A stretch of DNA of 64,000 nt, taken from positions 186,001 to 250,000 of the forward strand of contig JAIPEG010000002.1 of NCBI GenBank assembly GCA_021737405.1, written 5' to 3'. The position numbers were made by a program, and so were the translations under genes. Source of the stretch: Bacteriovoracaceae bacterium (GTDB taxonomy: Bacteria > Bdellovibrionota > Bacteriovoracia > Bacteriovoracales > Bacteriovoracaceae). Below the pieces are notes generated by a model. That model saw only the letters and a list, made by a program, of their open reading frames with translations. It had not been told where the DNA came from and searched no databases. Shown piece after piece: positions 23,529-33,408 of the stretch; the first letter of the stretch is position 1, and every line of letters begins with the position of its first letter.

Positions 23529-24855
23529 GAGTCAATCTCTTAAAAGCTTGAAAAATAAAGTCAGCGTGCTACGCCATCTTATCCAAGAAAAAGGTGATGG
23601 GCTAGTTCAACAGTGTACCAGTTCTCCACATTTTCTAAGTTTCCAAACAAGATTTAGGGGAAAAACGCTTTATTTATATTTTGGAAGGGGAGCCGGTTAT
23701 CAAGGATTTGATTTTAGCGAACAAAAGATACCAGCAGAGCTTAGAATCCAAGATAAATATCTTCATTTTGCCCGTAAGTACTGGAGAGGTATGAGACTCC
23801 TGGAGCTAACATCTTCAGAGAATGATCGAATCGTTACCATAAAAGCAATAAAGTTGGGTACGCCAATAATACTATGGTTTTTTTGGAGGGGTAGGGATCT
23901 CTTTTTTGCTCACAAGCACGAGTTGGCCAATCACATTGAAATTTTTAAAAGCTGGACCGGGTTTTCAAGAATTACGAATGAAGTGAACGTCGATTTAAAT
24001 GAGTCTGTGTTGTTTGGAGAACTTGGCTATGGTGAAGTAAAGGAAAGAAACAATGAGGGTGATTTTTCGATTGAGGAATACTTTGAAGCCTTTAAGAAAA
24101 TAAGCGTGCCAAAAGTCTCTAAGTCAAAAGTAAGAAATACAAAATCAAAAATTATTAACGATTTAAAAAGGTTTGAAATATTAAAATACCTTGAAAAGCA
24201 AACGAGCAAGGATTTAACAGATGTTAATGCCATCGGTGAGGGGCGCTTCTCGGTCAGTTTTCGTGGGATAGAGGGGCACTTTAAAAAAAGAGAGCACTTA
24301 TTTAATAAAATAAAAAAATGGAAGAAATCAGAATCCTTTCTATTAAATAGATTAAAAAGTCTAGAGGTTGAAGAACCAATTAAGAAAGAGGCTCAAAAGA
24401 AAAATATTGGAAAATCGATTCAACCAATATGGAAATTAAACAAGGAAAATCAGCTTGTAATAAAAATGCCAAAATTTATCCGGTTCACTTATAAAAGTTG
24501 GACGTGTTATTTGGGCAGAACTGCTGTTGAGAGTGATCAAATTAGAAAGGAGATCGCAAAAAAGGAAGATTGGTGGATTCACTTGGATGGATTGAGAAGT
24601 GGACACATGTTTATTAAATCAGGGAATGAGGATCCAACGCCGGCAGATTTGGAAATATTGGGCTCTGCGATGGTTGAGCTAAATGGTCTACAAATACAGG
24701 AAATACCGATTATATTTACAAGGGTAAAGAACCTCAAGGGCGTCAAAGGTGTTGCCGGCATGGTTAATTACAAAAAAGAAAAGCATATTGTTGTCTACTT
24801 TAGTCAACAATGGCGGCAAAACCTTACCTCATTTGAAGAAGATGCCAATGGTTGA
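23527..24855 (+). CDS. rqcH: RqcH/NFACT-family protein (ribosome quality control)
   Basis: 442 residues. The C-terminal NFACT-R part (about 325-430) carries YLGRTAVESDQIRKEIAKK, DWWIHLDGLRSGHMFIKS and IPIIFTRVKNLKGVKGVAG, which correspond in order to conserved blocks of B. subtilis RqcH. The N-terminal part has the NFACT-N pattern, including D100-R101 in ENDRIVTI, equivalent to the DR pair needed for tRNA binding and alanine tailing. It is shorter than B. subtilis RqcH (about 570), mainly in the coiled-coil middle. RqcH binds split 50S subunits carrying stalled nascent chains and adds C-terminal Ala tails. Divergent from mutS2 with overlapping start codons. Confidence 0.8.
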   Translation: MSQSLKSLKNKVSVLRHLIQEKGDGLVQQCTSSPHFLSFQTRFRGKTLYLYFGRGAGYQGFDFSEQKIPAELRIQDKYLHFARKYWRGMRLLELTSSENDRIVTIKAIKLGTPIILWFFWRGRDLFFAHKHELANHIEIFKSWTGFSRITNEVNVDLNESVLFGELGYGEVKERNNEGDFSIEEYFEAFKKISVPKVSKSKVRNTKSKIINDLKRFEILKYLEKQTSKDLTDVNAIGEGRFSVSFRGIEGHFKKREHLFNKIKKWKKSESFLLNRLKSLEVEEPIKKEAQKKNIGKSIQPIWKLNKENQLVIKMPKFIRFTYKSWTCYLGRTAVESDQIRKEIAKKEDWWIHLDGLRSGHMFIKSGNEDPTPADLEILGSAMVELNGLQIQEIPIIFTRVKNLKGVKGVAGMVNYKKEKHIVVYFSQQWRQNLTSFEEDANG

Positions 24856-24885
24856 GAGAATGAAGAAGTATTTTTGGGGTGAACA

Positions 24886-25680
24886 ATGAAAAGAATTTTC
24901 CTAATTATTTCAATACTTTTACCACTGTGCACTTGGTCTTCTGAAGTTGTGGAAAGTTTTGACCTAAGATCATATAGCCCAATAAAAAACGGCCTTAAAG
25001 ATCTGACTTGTGAAATAAGAGTTGAGGGTCTAACTAAAAAATTAAAAGAAGAGTTAGTTTCTTTGAACATTAAAGAAGAAATTTTTTACAAATTATATTG
25101 GCTATATCCGGGCAAACTAGACATTGTGGTGGAGGGTCTTCCAAAAGGTTTTTTAGAACTAAAGGCTAACTTAAAAAACCTCGTCATTAATAGAGTAGAT
25201 TACCTAATCCCACAGGACCTAGCGAAAAGATTGAGAAGTTATCAGTTGGAAGTAAAAAAGCTAAAAAATTCAACTGTAGTCAAAGGTATAGATCCAACTA
25301 ATAACAAGGCGATTAATAAAATCGAGTTGATATTTGATGGAGATGAGACACTAAAAACATATAAGAGCTATAGCCCACTTGGATATCAAGAATCAAACTT
25401 TACCTATACTAAAAAGTCTTGGTCTAAAAACAAACTTGTTCTGGAGGCCACTGAAGCCAAAAGTATACAGGGGCCCCAGGTAACAGAAATAGATACTGAA
25501 ATTAAATATGAGAACCAGGTCGGCTTCGGTTTTCCAGAAGAAATCTCCATAAAAACAACTCAGTATGTAGTTGCCCCTGGGAAAGAAGAGAAAAAGCAAG
25601 AGAGAAAAGGAAAAACCAAAATAAGTTTTTCAAATTATAAAATAAACTCAGGCATCGCTCAGGAATACTTTAGAAACTAG
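24886..25680 (+). CDS. Exported protein of unknown function
   Basis: 264 residues with an N-terminal signal peptide (MKRIFLIISILLPLCTWSSE) and no further hydrophobic segment, so it is periplasmic. The rest alternates beta-strand-like stretches; the overall feel is of a LolA/outer-membrane lipoprotein-carrier type fold, but no motif proves it. It lies 30 bases after the RqcH-like gene and eight bases before a giant lipoprotein gene, with which it is probably co-expressed. Confidence 0.72.
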   Translation: MKRIFLIISILLPLCTWSSEVVESFDLRSYSPIKNGLKDLTCEIRVEGLTKKLKEELVSLNIKEEIFYKLYWLYPGKLDIVVEGLPKGFLELKANLKNLVINRVDYLIPQDLAKRLRSYQLEVKKLKNSTVVKGIDPTNNKAINKIELIFDGDETLKTYKSYSPLGYQESNFTYTKKSWSKNKLVLEATEAKSIQGPQVTEIDTEIKYENQVGFGFPEEISIKTTQYVVAPGKEEKKQERKGKTKISFSNYKINSGIAQEYFRN

Positions 25681-25687
25681 GGCCTAC

Positions 25688-28600
25688 TTGAAAATAATTT
25701 ACTTAATCACACTTATCTTAATAACGTCCTGTCAAAAGCAGAGTCCAAGTGGCGTTGTGCCTGATTATGTAGACAGCATATCTGAAGTTAAAAGAGGGGA
25801 ATCTTGTAAAAGAGTAAATCTTTTAGAGGATATCCTAGAACATGAAAACTTAAAGGATCTTTTCGTCTGTACGACATGGAATGAAAAGTTCCCGGAACTC
25901 TTTAGTGCCTTAAGTAAGATTCAAGGTGATGATTGGAACCATTTCGCTAATCCGATAAATCAGGAGTTAATGAATAATAGATCTATTCGAAATACTCTCT
26001 TAGGTTTAACAAAAGATCTTGATAGAAAGGGTGGCTTAGATGATCTCGGTAAAGTCATTGTATCTCTAAGTGATTCAAATTTCTTTGGCCATCTATTTAG
26101 CCTTTTACAGTGCTCCCTTGATGACGATTCCTGCGTAAAAATAACTCAAGAGGAAATTTGGGAATTCTTCACTTTTTTTGCAGCCAATCAGGAACAGTTG
26201 GAAGATGTCGTCAAAGTAGTCGCCTCTTTCTCAACAAGTTTAAGAGGGGATGGAGTTTCATTTAAAAATGCACTCACAAATAGCTTAAATAGTGAATCCT
26301 TTCGCCAGGCAAGAGAAGTTTTCTTTAATCAGATCTTTACTCGAATGGGCAGTCCAGAAATTAAGCAAGAGCTAGCATTTTATCAAAAGATGCTAGTCTC
26401 GGATTCTGGTGAAAATGCTGGATGGCTACCTAGGGTTTTTCTAGATGATATGACTAAAGAAGAAGCGAATTATTTAATTCGCTACCCAAGTGATATCCAT
26501 CGATCATTATGGAAGGATTTTCGTGTCTTGAATAAAACTCTTTCTGTAAACGTCGGTTGCAGTAGTCGCCCTGGGTATAGTGATTTAAATGTCGACGTTT
26601 CTAAGCACATGCAAACGTTTATTACACTATTGTTTAATGGGTCTCAGGAGGATTTTTTTAGGAATAGTTTGCAGTCGGTTGCCATAATGAAGGGTGCAAT
26701 TGAGATTTGTCCCAACTTAAAAGGTTATGAGTCAAGAATCACAAATCTAGGGCAAGAGTCCTTTATAAATCATAGAATTAACTTTGTAGATATGCTTGAG
26801 AGAACAACCTCTCTAATGCTTAATCAAAAGTATTATGAATTCGTTAGTCAAATGCAAGGGTCTAGTCCAATAAAAGAGGAAGATGAGCTTCACCTGATTA
26901 AGTATTTTTCAGGAGATGTTTTTGCCTCATTTGTAGAGATGCTAAAAGTAACAGATCCATCACTGACTGGGTTATCTGCCTCATTATATGATGTCATAAT
27001 CTCTTTACCAGAGACGGGTATTGTTCACATTGGGAAAATCTTAAGGCAACTTGAAGAACGGCCAGATGTGCAGCTAGCATCTTTGGCAAAGGTTTGGTCA
27101 GCGCTAGGTAAAGAAGGACGTTTTTTCTTTTTTAATTTTCTAGACGCTCACTACACTGAAGGCGCAAATATAACGCTCTTGTTTGATTATTATAGTGCAC
27201 TATTAAAAACAAGTTCGGCAGTTCTGCCAATAATCTTCAGACAAGTTCTAGATGAAGACAGAAAAATTGATGTTTTAAACTCAATGAAAAGAATAACAAA
27301 AGAGTTGGGAAAGGATTCCCTTATAGAAGATTATAGGAGTTTCTTTTCAAGAGATCATATTGTTGAAATAGTAAAAGTCATATCTAACGGTGTTGCTGGA
27401 GATCAGTTTTCTGATGTGTTAGCAAATTATGTTATCGAGGCAGCCCCTCGAGTTCCTGTTCGCGTGAATAATTCTTATCTGTCGGCTGACACCACGAAGA
27501 AATGTTTAAATGAGCTCATTCAACCTCAAAATGATTTTTACTCCCTTTTATCAAGTTTACCTTTAGAGTGTTTACCTTTAAAGGGAAGTGATCCCTTATT
27601 TAGGTTCTTTGATGAAGTTGGCCTGATGGGAGAAGAAATCACAGCAAGAACAGGTTCATACAAAGTCTTTACAGATAAAGGAATGTTTTCTCCTGAGATG
27701 CTTTCAACAACGATGGCCATTTTTAAAGTAATGTCTGATAAATATAAGGGCAGCACAACTGAAGGTCTTGGTGCTGTTCTAGATAATATAAACACATGGA
27801 TTAATAAAAATCTCAGAAGAAACCTAGTTGCCCAGGCCCTTAATCTTCCAAGAATATTTGCCAGTGAAAAAAGTGATCTCGTTAATGAGTTAACAAGATT
27901 TTATGGCTCCGAAGAAAACTTTAAGTTCTTAAAGCATTTGGTTAAGGTAGTACCTTTAACAATAAAGAGTCGCAAGGCTTATGAAAGAGGTGTTTATAAT
28001 GAAGTCCTCACACCAAAATCATTTGTACAGGAACCAGGTTACCGTTGTGACACTTTTCATTCTCAAGTTGGTGGACGGCCTTGTCCCACTCGGGCAGAAA
28101 TTGAAATAATCGTTAAGAGAATACTTAAGAGAATTGTGAAAAAACATGACGATATGCCGACAGCGCTTGAGCAGCTAATGAGAATGGTAGCTGCGCAATA
28201 TGGTCTCCCTATCCCTTATGAGTCTAATAACCCGAGGTACAAGAGAGTCACGTTGAGTGAAAGTTTTGATATGTTCTATAACTTTACAAATTCAAAATAT
28301 GAAACAAATAATAAGGTTTTTGAATACAATTGGATACCAAGGGCAGATTTAAATTTCTTTGAAACAGAAAATTGGGAAATTAAAAAGAAAGACTTGGACA
28401 AAGAAATAGAGCCTTATAATGTGAAAATGAACACAATGGATAGGATAGAGGTTGTCATTAGAGACGTTCGGTTTGATCAAAATTACCTTGGCGCTCACTA
28501 TATGAACTCCGTTGCGAAGGGCGAGGATTACAACGCTGTTGTCGATTCAAAGTATGGACTTTTGAAAACTTGTATTCCACTAAAGTTTTGTGGCAAGTTC

Positions 28601-29818
28601 ATGAACAAGGCTCAACACAAATTTGCAAAAAACAGTAAGGAAACGTTTGAAGCCTTGTTGGATGTGAATACAAAAGAGGGATGGGCATATGGTGACTATA
28701 TGCAGTCTTTGTTAACCTCACTCGTTAGCTCGTCACCTAAGAAAAGTCAGGTCAGTAGCGTCGTTAACAAAAGAATCTTCGGACTAAATATCCAAATTCC
28801 TTGGCTACAAAAAAAGGATGATCTCGTCGATCATAATGGAAAGGTCTTGGGACTAGTGTCAATGGTTGGCATGTTCACAAACTCTGCTCGTGTGTTAAGG
28901 GATCGTACTGGAAGAAATGAATTAGAGTTCAAAAATTTTCTTGCTGGAAATAGGCTAAAAAGGACGGATGAAGCTCTGTTCAAGAATTTTGTTCCAGACA
29001 CTCATTTACCTAGAACAATGGAATTATTAAAATCTATTGAGAGCACAGGTTTCTTATCGAGCTTTCTTGATTATGTTTACAAGACAGACTATTCAACACA
29101 AAGACTTTGGGAGTCGATTTTGTTTAAAGGCTTATATCTAGCATCATATTTAGGTGATAAAGATGTCTTAGAAGAAAGGGCTTTTGAAAGATACAAAGAC
29201 ATCTCTGTGCTAGATTTTTTAGAGACCATTAATGTCTTAGTAAACAACCATGGCCTTATATCGGATACATGGGATTTTAGAAAAAGTGATAATCTTCAAA
29301 ATATAAACCATGTTATAGATGTTTTAATTAGTGAGTTAGAAAGCAACAATTCAAGGTCTAGTGTAATGGCCTTAAATGAATTGGCCTATTTTATAAAATT
29401 AAACAAAGAAGCCGTTAATATAGCTATAGAAGGTGCACTGAATCGCGAAAATTTATTAACAATCAGGGAATCTTTAAAATCCCTCACAGACTTGCTAAAA
29501 GAATTAGACCAAGATGAGGCCGTGGCCATTACAGAACTTTTTGACGCGTATGGAAGTGAAGATTCAATCAATTGGGCGCCAATAAGAACCTATATGAGCC
29601 GAAGTGGGGCTGAAAGAGTCTGTACAACTCAGGCTGAAGGATTTGATTGCTATAAAAACCCAGAGCACCGGGAAATTCAGCAGGTTCTCACTTATATTTT
29701 CGAAGATAGCTCATCTAGATTCTTCTCATTACTTGACTATATCGCTGGGGAAAGTAATCAAAAAATTAAAGAACTCTTTACAAGAATTTTTCCAAGTCTT
29801 AACAACCAAGCCCTGTAA
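25688..29818 (+). CDS. Giant lipoprotein (1376 residues), unknown function
   Basis: Starts at TTG 25688. The signal peptide ends in a lipobox ITSC, with lipidated C15, so the mature protein is anchored to a membrane; the residue after the cysteine is Q, not D, which favours outer-membrane sorting. It is helical and acidic, without repeats I can identify, membrane segments or known domains. Several cysteines are scattered through it. The TTG has no strong ribosome site, so initiation may depend on coupling to the gene ending eight bases earlier. Large single lipoproteins are common in predatory Bdellovibrionota, where functions are mostly unknown. Confidence 0.78.
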   Translation: MKIIYLITLILITSCQKQSPSGVVPDYVDSISEVKRGESCKRVNLLEDILEHENLKDLFVCTTWNEKFPELFSALSKIQGDDWNHFANPINQELMNNRSIRNTLLGLTKDLDRKGGLDDLGKVIVSLSDSNFFGHLFSLLQCSLDDDSCVKITQEEIWEFFTFFAANQEQLEDVVKVVASFSTSLRGDGVSFKNALTNSLNSESFRQAREVFFNQIFTRMGSPEIKQELAFYQKMLVSDSGENAGWLPRVFLDDMTKEEANYLIRYPSDIHRSLWKDFRVLNKTLSVNVGCSSRPGYSDLNVDVSKHMQTFITLLFNGSQEDFFRNSLQSVAIMKGAIEICPNLKGYESRITNLGQESFINHRINFVDMLERTTSLMLNQKYYEFVSQMQGSSPIKEEDELHLIKYFSGDVFASFVEMLKVTDPSLTGLSASLYDVIISLPETGIVHIGKILRQLEERPDVQLASLAKVWSALGKEGRFFFFNFLDAHYTEGANITLLFDYYSALLKTSSAVLPIIFRQVLDEDRKIDVLNSMKRITKELGKDSLIEDYRSFFSRDHIVEIVKVISNGVAGDQFSDVLANYVIEAAPRVPVRVNNSYLSADTTKKCLNELIQPQNDFYSLLSSLPLECLPLKGSDPLFRFFDEVGLMGEEITARTGSYKVFTDKGMFSPEMLSTTMAIFKVMSDKYKGSTTEGLGAVLDNINTWINKNLRRNLVAQALNLPRIFASEKSDLVNELTRFYGSEENFKFLKHLVKVVPLTIKSRKAYERGVYNEVLTPKSFVQEPGYRCDTFHSQVGGRPCPTRAEIEIIVKRILKRIVKKHDDMPTALEQLMRMVAAQYGLPIPYESNNPRYKRVTLSESFDMFYNFTNSKYETNNKVFEYNWIPRADLNFFETENWEIKKKDLDKEIEPYNVKMNTMDRIEVVIRDVRFDQNYLGAHYMNSVAKGEDYNAVVDSKYGLLKTCIPLKFCGKFMNKAQHKFAKNSKETFEALLDVNTKEGWAYGDYMQSLLTSLVSSSPKKSQVSSVVNKRIFGLNIQIPWLQKKDDLVDHNGKVLGLVSMVGMFTNSARVLRDRTGRNELEFKNFLAGNRLKRTDEALFKNFVPDTHLPRTMELLKSIESTGFLSSFLDYVYKTDYSTQRLWESILFKGLYLASYLGDKDVLEERAFERYKDISVLDFLETINVLVNNHGLISDTWDFRKSDNLQNINHVIDVLISELESNNSRSSVMALNELAYFIKLNKEAVNIAIEGALNRENLLTIRESLKSLTDLLKELDQDEAVAITELFDAYGSEDSINWAPIRTYMSRSGAERVCTTQAEGFDCYKNPEHREIQQVLTYIFEDSSSRFFSLLDYIAGESNQKIKELFTRIFPSLNNQAL

Positions 29819-29842
29819 AGTCTTAGTACACTATTCCTAATA

Positions 29843-29870
29843 TTGTAACGCTTAAAAAGACGGTTATAAT
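29843..29870 (+). promoter_or_regulatory. Sigma-70-type promoter of the MoxR/Bat operon
   Basis: TTGTAA (29843-29848), 16 bases, TATAAT (29865-29870), about 34 bases before the moxR ATG. The -10 is a perfect consensus and the -35 matches four of six. It lies between the end of the giant lipoprotein gene and moxR and probably drives the whole bat operon. Confidence 0.72.
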
Positions 29871-29903
29871 ACGGGTAGACCATTAATATTACTGGGGTTT
29901 TAT

Positions 29904-30854
29904 ATGACAAATGAAGTACTAGAACGCGCAAACTCTTCTCTTCGAAAAGCTAAGACATTTATATTTGGACAAGATAATTTACTCGATTCAATTCTATGTG
30001 CACTGGTTTGTGAGGGTCACCTACTGATAGAGGGGATGCCTGGTCTTGGCAAAACGATGTCAGTATCAACGATGAGTAAGTTATGTGACTTATCTTTTAA
30101 AAGAATTCAATTTACTCCAGATCTTCTTCCCTCTGACTTAATCGGAACTATGATTTATAGCCAAAAAAGCGAAAGTTTCTCAACAAAGTTTGGTCCAATC
30201 TTTACTCAGATTTTGTTGGCCGACGAAATCAACCGCTCACCAGCAAAAGTACAAGCGGCCTTGCTTGAGGCGATGGCGGAAAAGCAGGTAACAATTGGAG
30301 ATAATACCCATAAGCTTTCGGCCCCATTTGTGGTTCTAGCCACCCAAAACCCAATTGATCAAGAAGGAACTTATCCCTTACCTGAAGCTCAAATGGACCG
30401 GTTCATGATGAAAATTACGGTTGATTATCCAAAATTTGAAGCTGAGAAATCAATATTAGGCTTAGGGAAGAATTTCTTGGATGAGATAGAACCCGAATTA
30501 AGTACTGATGATATTCTTCAAATTCAGGAAATTACTAATTCGATTTACATAGATGAAAAAATAAAAGACTTGATTGTGAAAATTGTCCACGCAACTAGAC
30601 CAGGATCAGAATACTTTTCAAACAAATACAAAGAAATCATTGTGGCAGGAGCAAGTCCAAGAGCGTGTCAGTGGCTGTATAAGATATCCAAATTCAACGC
30701 ATTTATGGAAGGTAGTGATTTCGTAAGTCCTGAGCATGTTTTAAAAGTAGTGCCCGAGGTAATCGGTCACAGAATGATTCTGTCCTATGAGGCCACATTA
30801 GATAAAATGGATGAAAGAGATATTGCCTTAGAAATAGCTAAAAAAATAATATGA
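29904..30854 (+). CDS. MoxR-family AAA+ ATPase
   Basis: 316 residues. Walker A GMPGLGKT at 44-51, Walker B in LLADEINRSPAKVQAALLEAM, and the sensor-1 segment VLATQNPIDQEGTYPLPEAQ with DRF, all standard for MoxR. These chaperone-like ATPases work with VWA-domain proteins, which follow here as BatA and BatB. The stop overlaps the next start (ATGA). First gene of the operon. Confidence 0.95.
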   Translation: MTNEVLERANSSLRKAKTFIFGQDNLLDSILCALVCEGHLLIEGMPGLGKTMSVSTMSKLCDLSFKRIQFTPDLLPSDLIGTMIYSQKSESFSTKFGPIFTQILLADEINRSPAKVQAALLEAMAEKQVTIGDNTHKLSAPFVVLATQNPIDQEGTYPLPEAQMDRFMMKITVDYPKFEAEKSILGLGKNFLDEIEPELSTDDILQIQEITNSIYIDEKIKDLIVKIVHATRPGSEYFSNKYKEIIVAGASPRACQWLYKISKFNAFMEGSDFVSPEHVLKVVPEVIGHRMILSYEATLDKMDERDIALEIAKKII

Positions 30855-31684
30855 ATATATTAGAAGTTCGAAAGATAGTTGGACGAATAAAGGCACAACT
30901 ATTTAAGAAGAGTAATAACTACAGTATCGGAATGCTTAAGAGTCACTTTAGAGGAAGTGGTCTCCAGTTTAAAGAGCACCGCCAGTATACCCATGGAGAC
31001 GATGTTAGATTTATAGACTGGAAAATTTTAGCCAAAACAGGAAACCCTTATATAAAAACCTTTGAAGAAGAAAGGAATGTACAAATTGCAGTAGTGATTG
31101 ATGCTGGACCCTCTATGCTCTATGGCTGGAATAAGATTTCAAAGCTTCAGGCAGCATTAGAAATAACTTGTATGCTTTATTTATTGGCCGCAGAAACAAA
31201 TGATTCCATTCATGCCTTAATTTTGAATGAGGGGGTTATCGATGTACCTGCTGGTAATGGAGAAAAGGGAATAACCCAGTTAATTGCCTCTTTATCCCGG
31301 TCTAATCTAATAGATAAGAAAGGTAACCTGAATTTAGATTGGAAGCCTTATCAAATTAATCTGGATGAAAGAGAAAAGGCAATAAAAAAACATTTGTCAC
31401 GAAACAGAGAGGTTATATTACTCTCAGATTGGGTCGACCTATTAGATGAACAACATTTTGAAAGAGTTGTTTTCAACAGAAGATCCCACTGTTTTAGAAT
31501 TCTAGCGCCCATTGATCAAGCCAGGAATATAAAATTAACTTTAAAAACGTCAGGTGTTGGTAACAATAGTTCAATTCAGACATTTTCAGGAAAGGGCCAA
31601 GATGAGCATGGGGGAATAAAGAAAATAAGGGATTTGAAAATAGACGATCGATATTTGGACAATTTTATACGAGAAATGATTTAG
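30851..31684 (+). CDS. DUF58 protein of the Bat operon
   Basis: 277 residues. The DUF58 hallmark RGSGLQFKEHRQYTHGDDVR followed by FIDWKILAKTG lies near residues 36-65, and a degenerate VWA-like strand VVIDAGPSML follows. No membrane segment is evident. DUF58 proteins are encoded between MoxR and BatA in many genomes and are thought to act with the MoxR ATPase. Overlaps moxR by four bases. Confidence 0.9.
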   Translation: MNILEVRKIVGRIKAQLFKKSNNYSIGMLKSHFRGSGLQFKEHRQYTHGDDVRFIDWKILAKTGNPYIKTFEEERNVQIAVVIDAGPSMLYGWNKISKLQAALEITCMLYLLAAETNDSIHALILNEGVIDVPAGNGEKGITQLIASLSRSNLIDKKGNLNLDWKPYQINLDEREKAIKKHLSRNREVILLSDWVDLLDEQHFERVVFNRRSHCFRILAPIDQARNIKLTLKTSGVGNNSSIQTFSGKGQDEHGGIKKIRDLKIDDRYLDNFIREMI

Positions 31685-31685
31685 G

Positions 31686-32450
31686 ATGAAGATTAAGCTC
31701 TTACTTTTACTTTACATATTAACGGTCACTATTTTTGCCGTAGATTCAAGAGGATTGTTGGAGTCACTTGAAGGAAGCAATATCAATGTTGGAGAAGCTT
31801 ACCGCTTTCGTTTAACCCTTGTTCCATTTGAGTCAAAATTATTAGACGAAAAGGCATTGGTCGGCAAAAGGTTTTTGGACCTCTTCTATGTTGCCAATGT
31901 TGAAAGCATAGAGATTTCTCCTAATAATTACGACGCGACTATCGTAGTCTTGGACATGATTCTCACTAAGAATGCAAAGATGAATGACGTTTATATATGG
32001 CAGTTAGGTGATAGAAATATCCCTATAGAAATATCTAAGATAACCGCCAACAACGTAGAATTAAACATAAAAGAGTTTGTCCTCTTTCCAACGCCGAATA
32101 TTTCTTTTGATCAGAAAGAGAAATTTGTTTGGCTTGGAATAATAATTTTAATTATTTTATTAGTCTTATTCTTTAGAAAATTAAAAAATAGAAAAAAAAG
32201 ACCCAAGATCGAAATGAATTATAAAGAATTTATTAAAGAAATGAGTTCAAGAGAAGATTTGGAGTATTTATATAGTGAAAGGAAAAAGATACTGTCAAAA
32301 ATTGAAGATGAATCATTAAAAAGAAGTTTTGAAGCTTTATTCAACAAATACTCTCATGTGCAATATTCAAGGAGTTGGCCTGATTATGATATTGTCCCTA
32401 TTTTAAAAGAGGCAAAGGATTTTGGAAGGGAGCTCAATGATGGAATTTAA
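31686..32450 (+). CDS. Single-span membrane protein of the Bat operon
   Basis: 254 residues. An N-terminal signal (KLLLLLYILTVTIFAV), a periplasmic beta-rich domain of about 130 residues, one membrane helix near 150-165 (VWLGIIILIILLVLFF), then a cytoplasmic helical tail of 85 residues rich in K and E. The layout and position match the small membrane protein that usually sits between DUF58 and BatA in bat operons. Precise function is unknown. Its end overlaps the start of batA. Confidence 0.75.
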   Translation: MKIKLLLLLYILTVTIFAVDSRGLLESLEGSNINVGEAYRFRLTLVPFESKLLDEKALVGKRFLDLFYVANVESIEISPNNYDATIVVLDMILTKNAKMNDVYIWQLGDRNIPIEISKITANNVELNIKEFVLFPTPNISFDQKEKFVWLGIIILIILLVLFFRKLKNRKKRPKIEMNYKEFIKEMSSREDLEYLYSERKKILSKIEDESLKRSFEALFNKYSHVQYSRSWPDYDIVPILKEAKDFGRELNDGI

Positions 32451-33408
32451 AAATCCATGGTTAGGACTATTAACAGTCTTTCTGTTGTTGTCCTATTTCC
32501 TAAGTCATTTCCAAGTCGGAAAAAAAGCAGAGTTTTATGTGCCAAGCAAGCTTTGGAAAAAAGGTTTGAATATTCAAAGAATCATAAAGTTTTGCGTTGG
32601 ATTTGCGGGCCTCTCTTTGATCGGTTTTTCGTTAACTCAGCCGCGCCTACCGATTGGTTATTCTAAGAACAATATTAAAGTAAATGATATATTAATTGTT
32701 GTGGACGTTTCTAGATCAATGCTTGCCGTTGATTTCACCCCAAACCGTTTAGAAGCCGCTAAGGAAAAGATTAGAGACTTTGTAAAACTTAGGCCTACAG
32801 ATAGAATCGGAATTGTAATGTTTAGTGAAAAGGCCTTTACCTTATTGCCGCTTTCTACCGACTTAAAGTTAATTGAACAAATTATTGATGAAATAAAAGT
32901 AGGGTTTTTAGGTCAGGGAACAAATATTGGAGATGCTTTGGCACTCGCCGTTGGGCGGGCCACTCAATCATTGGCAGAAAGTAAGGTGATTATTCTCCTT
33001 ACGGATGGTGTTTCAAATGTTGGTAATATGACGCCTCTCCAGGCTGCCGACGAGGCAAAAGTGCAGGGAGTGAAGGTTTATACAATTGGCATTGGCCAAA
33101 AATCAAATGCTGCCCTCCTTAGAACCGGCGGGAGTCGAAGTCGATATCAAAGGATTCCCGGTGGTAGTGTTGATTTAGAAACCCTAGATAAAATAGCCAA
33201 TATAACGGGAGGAAAGTCCTATTATGCCAATGATGAGAATGCTCTCGGAGAAGTTCTTGAAGAAATTCAAAAATTAGAGAAAACGGAAATAGAAACAAGT
33301 GCAAAAGTTATATATAAAGAGCTTTATTGGGAATACTTAGCGTGGGGAATTCTAATGTTTCTATTTTCTGAAGTTTTTGCTCTTTTAACATTAAGGGAAA
33401 TTTTTTGA
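32437..33408 (+). CDS. batA: BatA: VWA-domain membrane protein
   Basis: About 323 residues from ATG 32437 (a second ATG follows at once); the GGAAGGGAG ribosome site lies just upstream. Two N-terminal membrane segments, a periplasmic VWA domain with MIDAS motif DVSRSM near residue 90 followed by a TDGVSN loop, and a membrane helix at the very C-terminus. BatA is associated with aerotolerance in Bacteroides, and Bat proteins are linked to envelope stress. The stop overlaps the next start (TTGA). Confidence 0.9.
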   Translation: MMEFKNPWLGLLTVFLLLSYFLSHFQVGKKAEFYVPSKLWKKGLNIQRIIKFCVGFAGLSLIGFSLTQPRLPIGYSKNNIKVNDILIVVDVSRSMLAVDFTPNRLEAAKEKIRDFVKLRPTDRIGIVMFSEKAFTLLPLSTDLKLIEQIIDEIKVGFLGQGTNIGDALALAVGRATQSLAESKVIILLTDGVSNVGNMTPLQAADEAKVQGVKVYTIGIGQKSNAALLRTGGSRSRYQRIPGGSVDLETLDKIANITGGKSYYANDENALGEVLEEIQKLEKTEIETSAKVIYKELYWEYLAWGILMFLFSEVFALLTLREIF

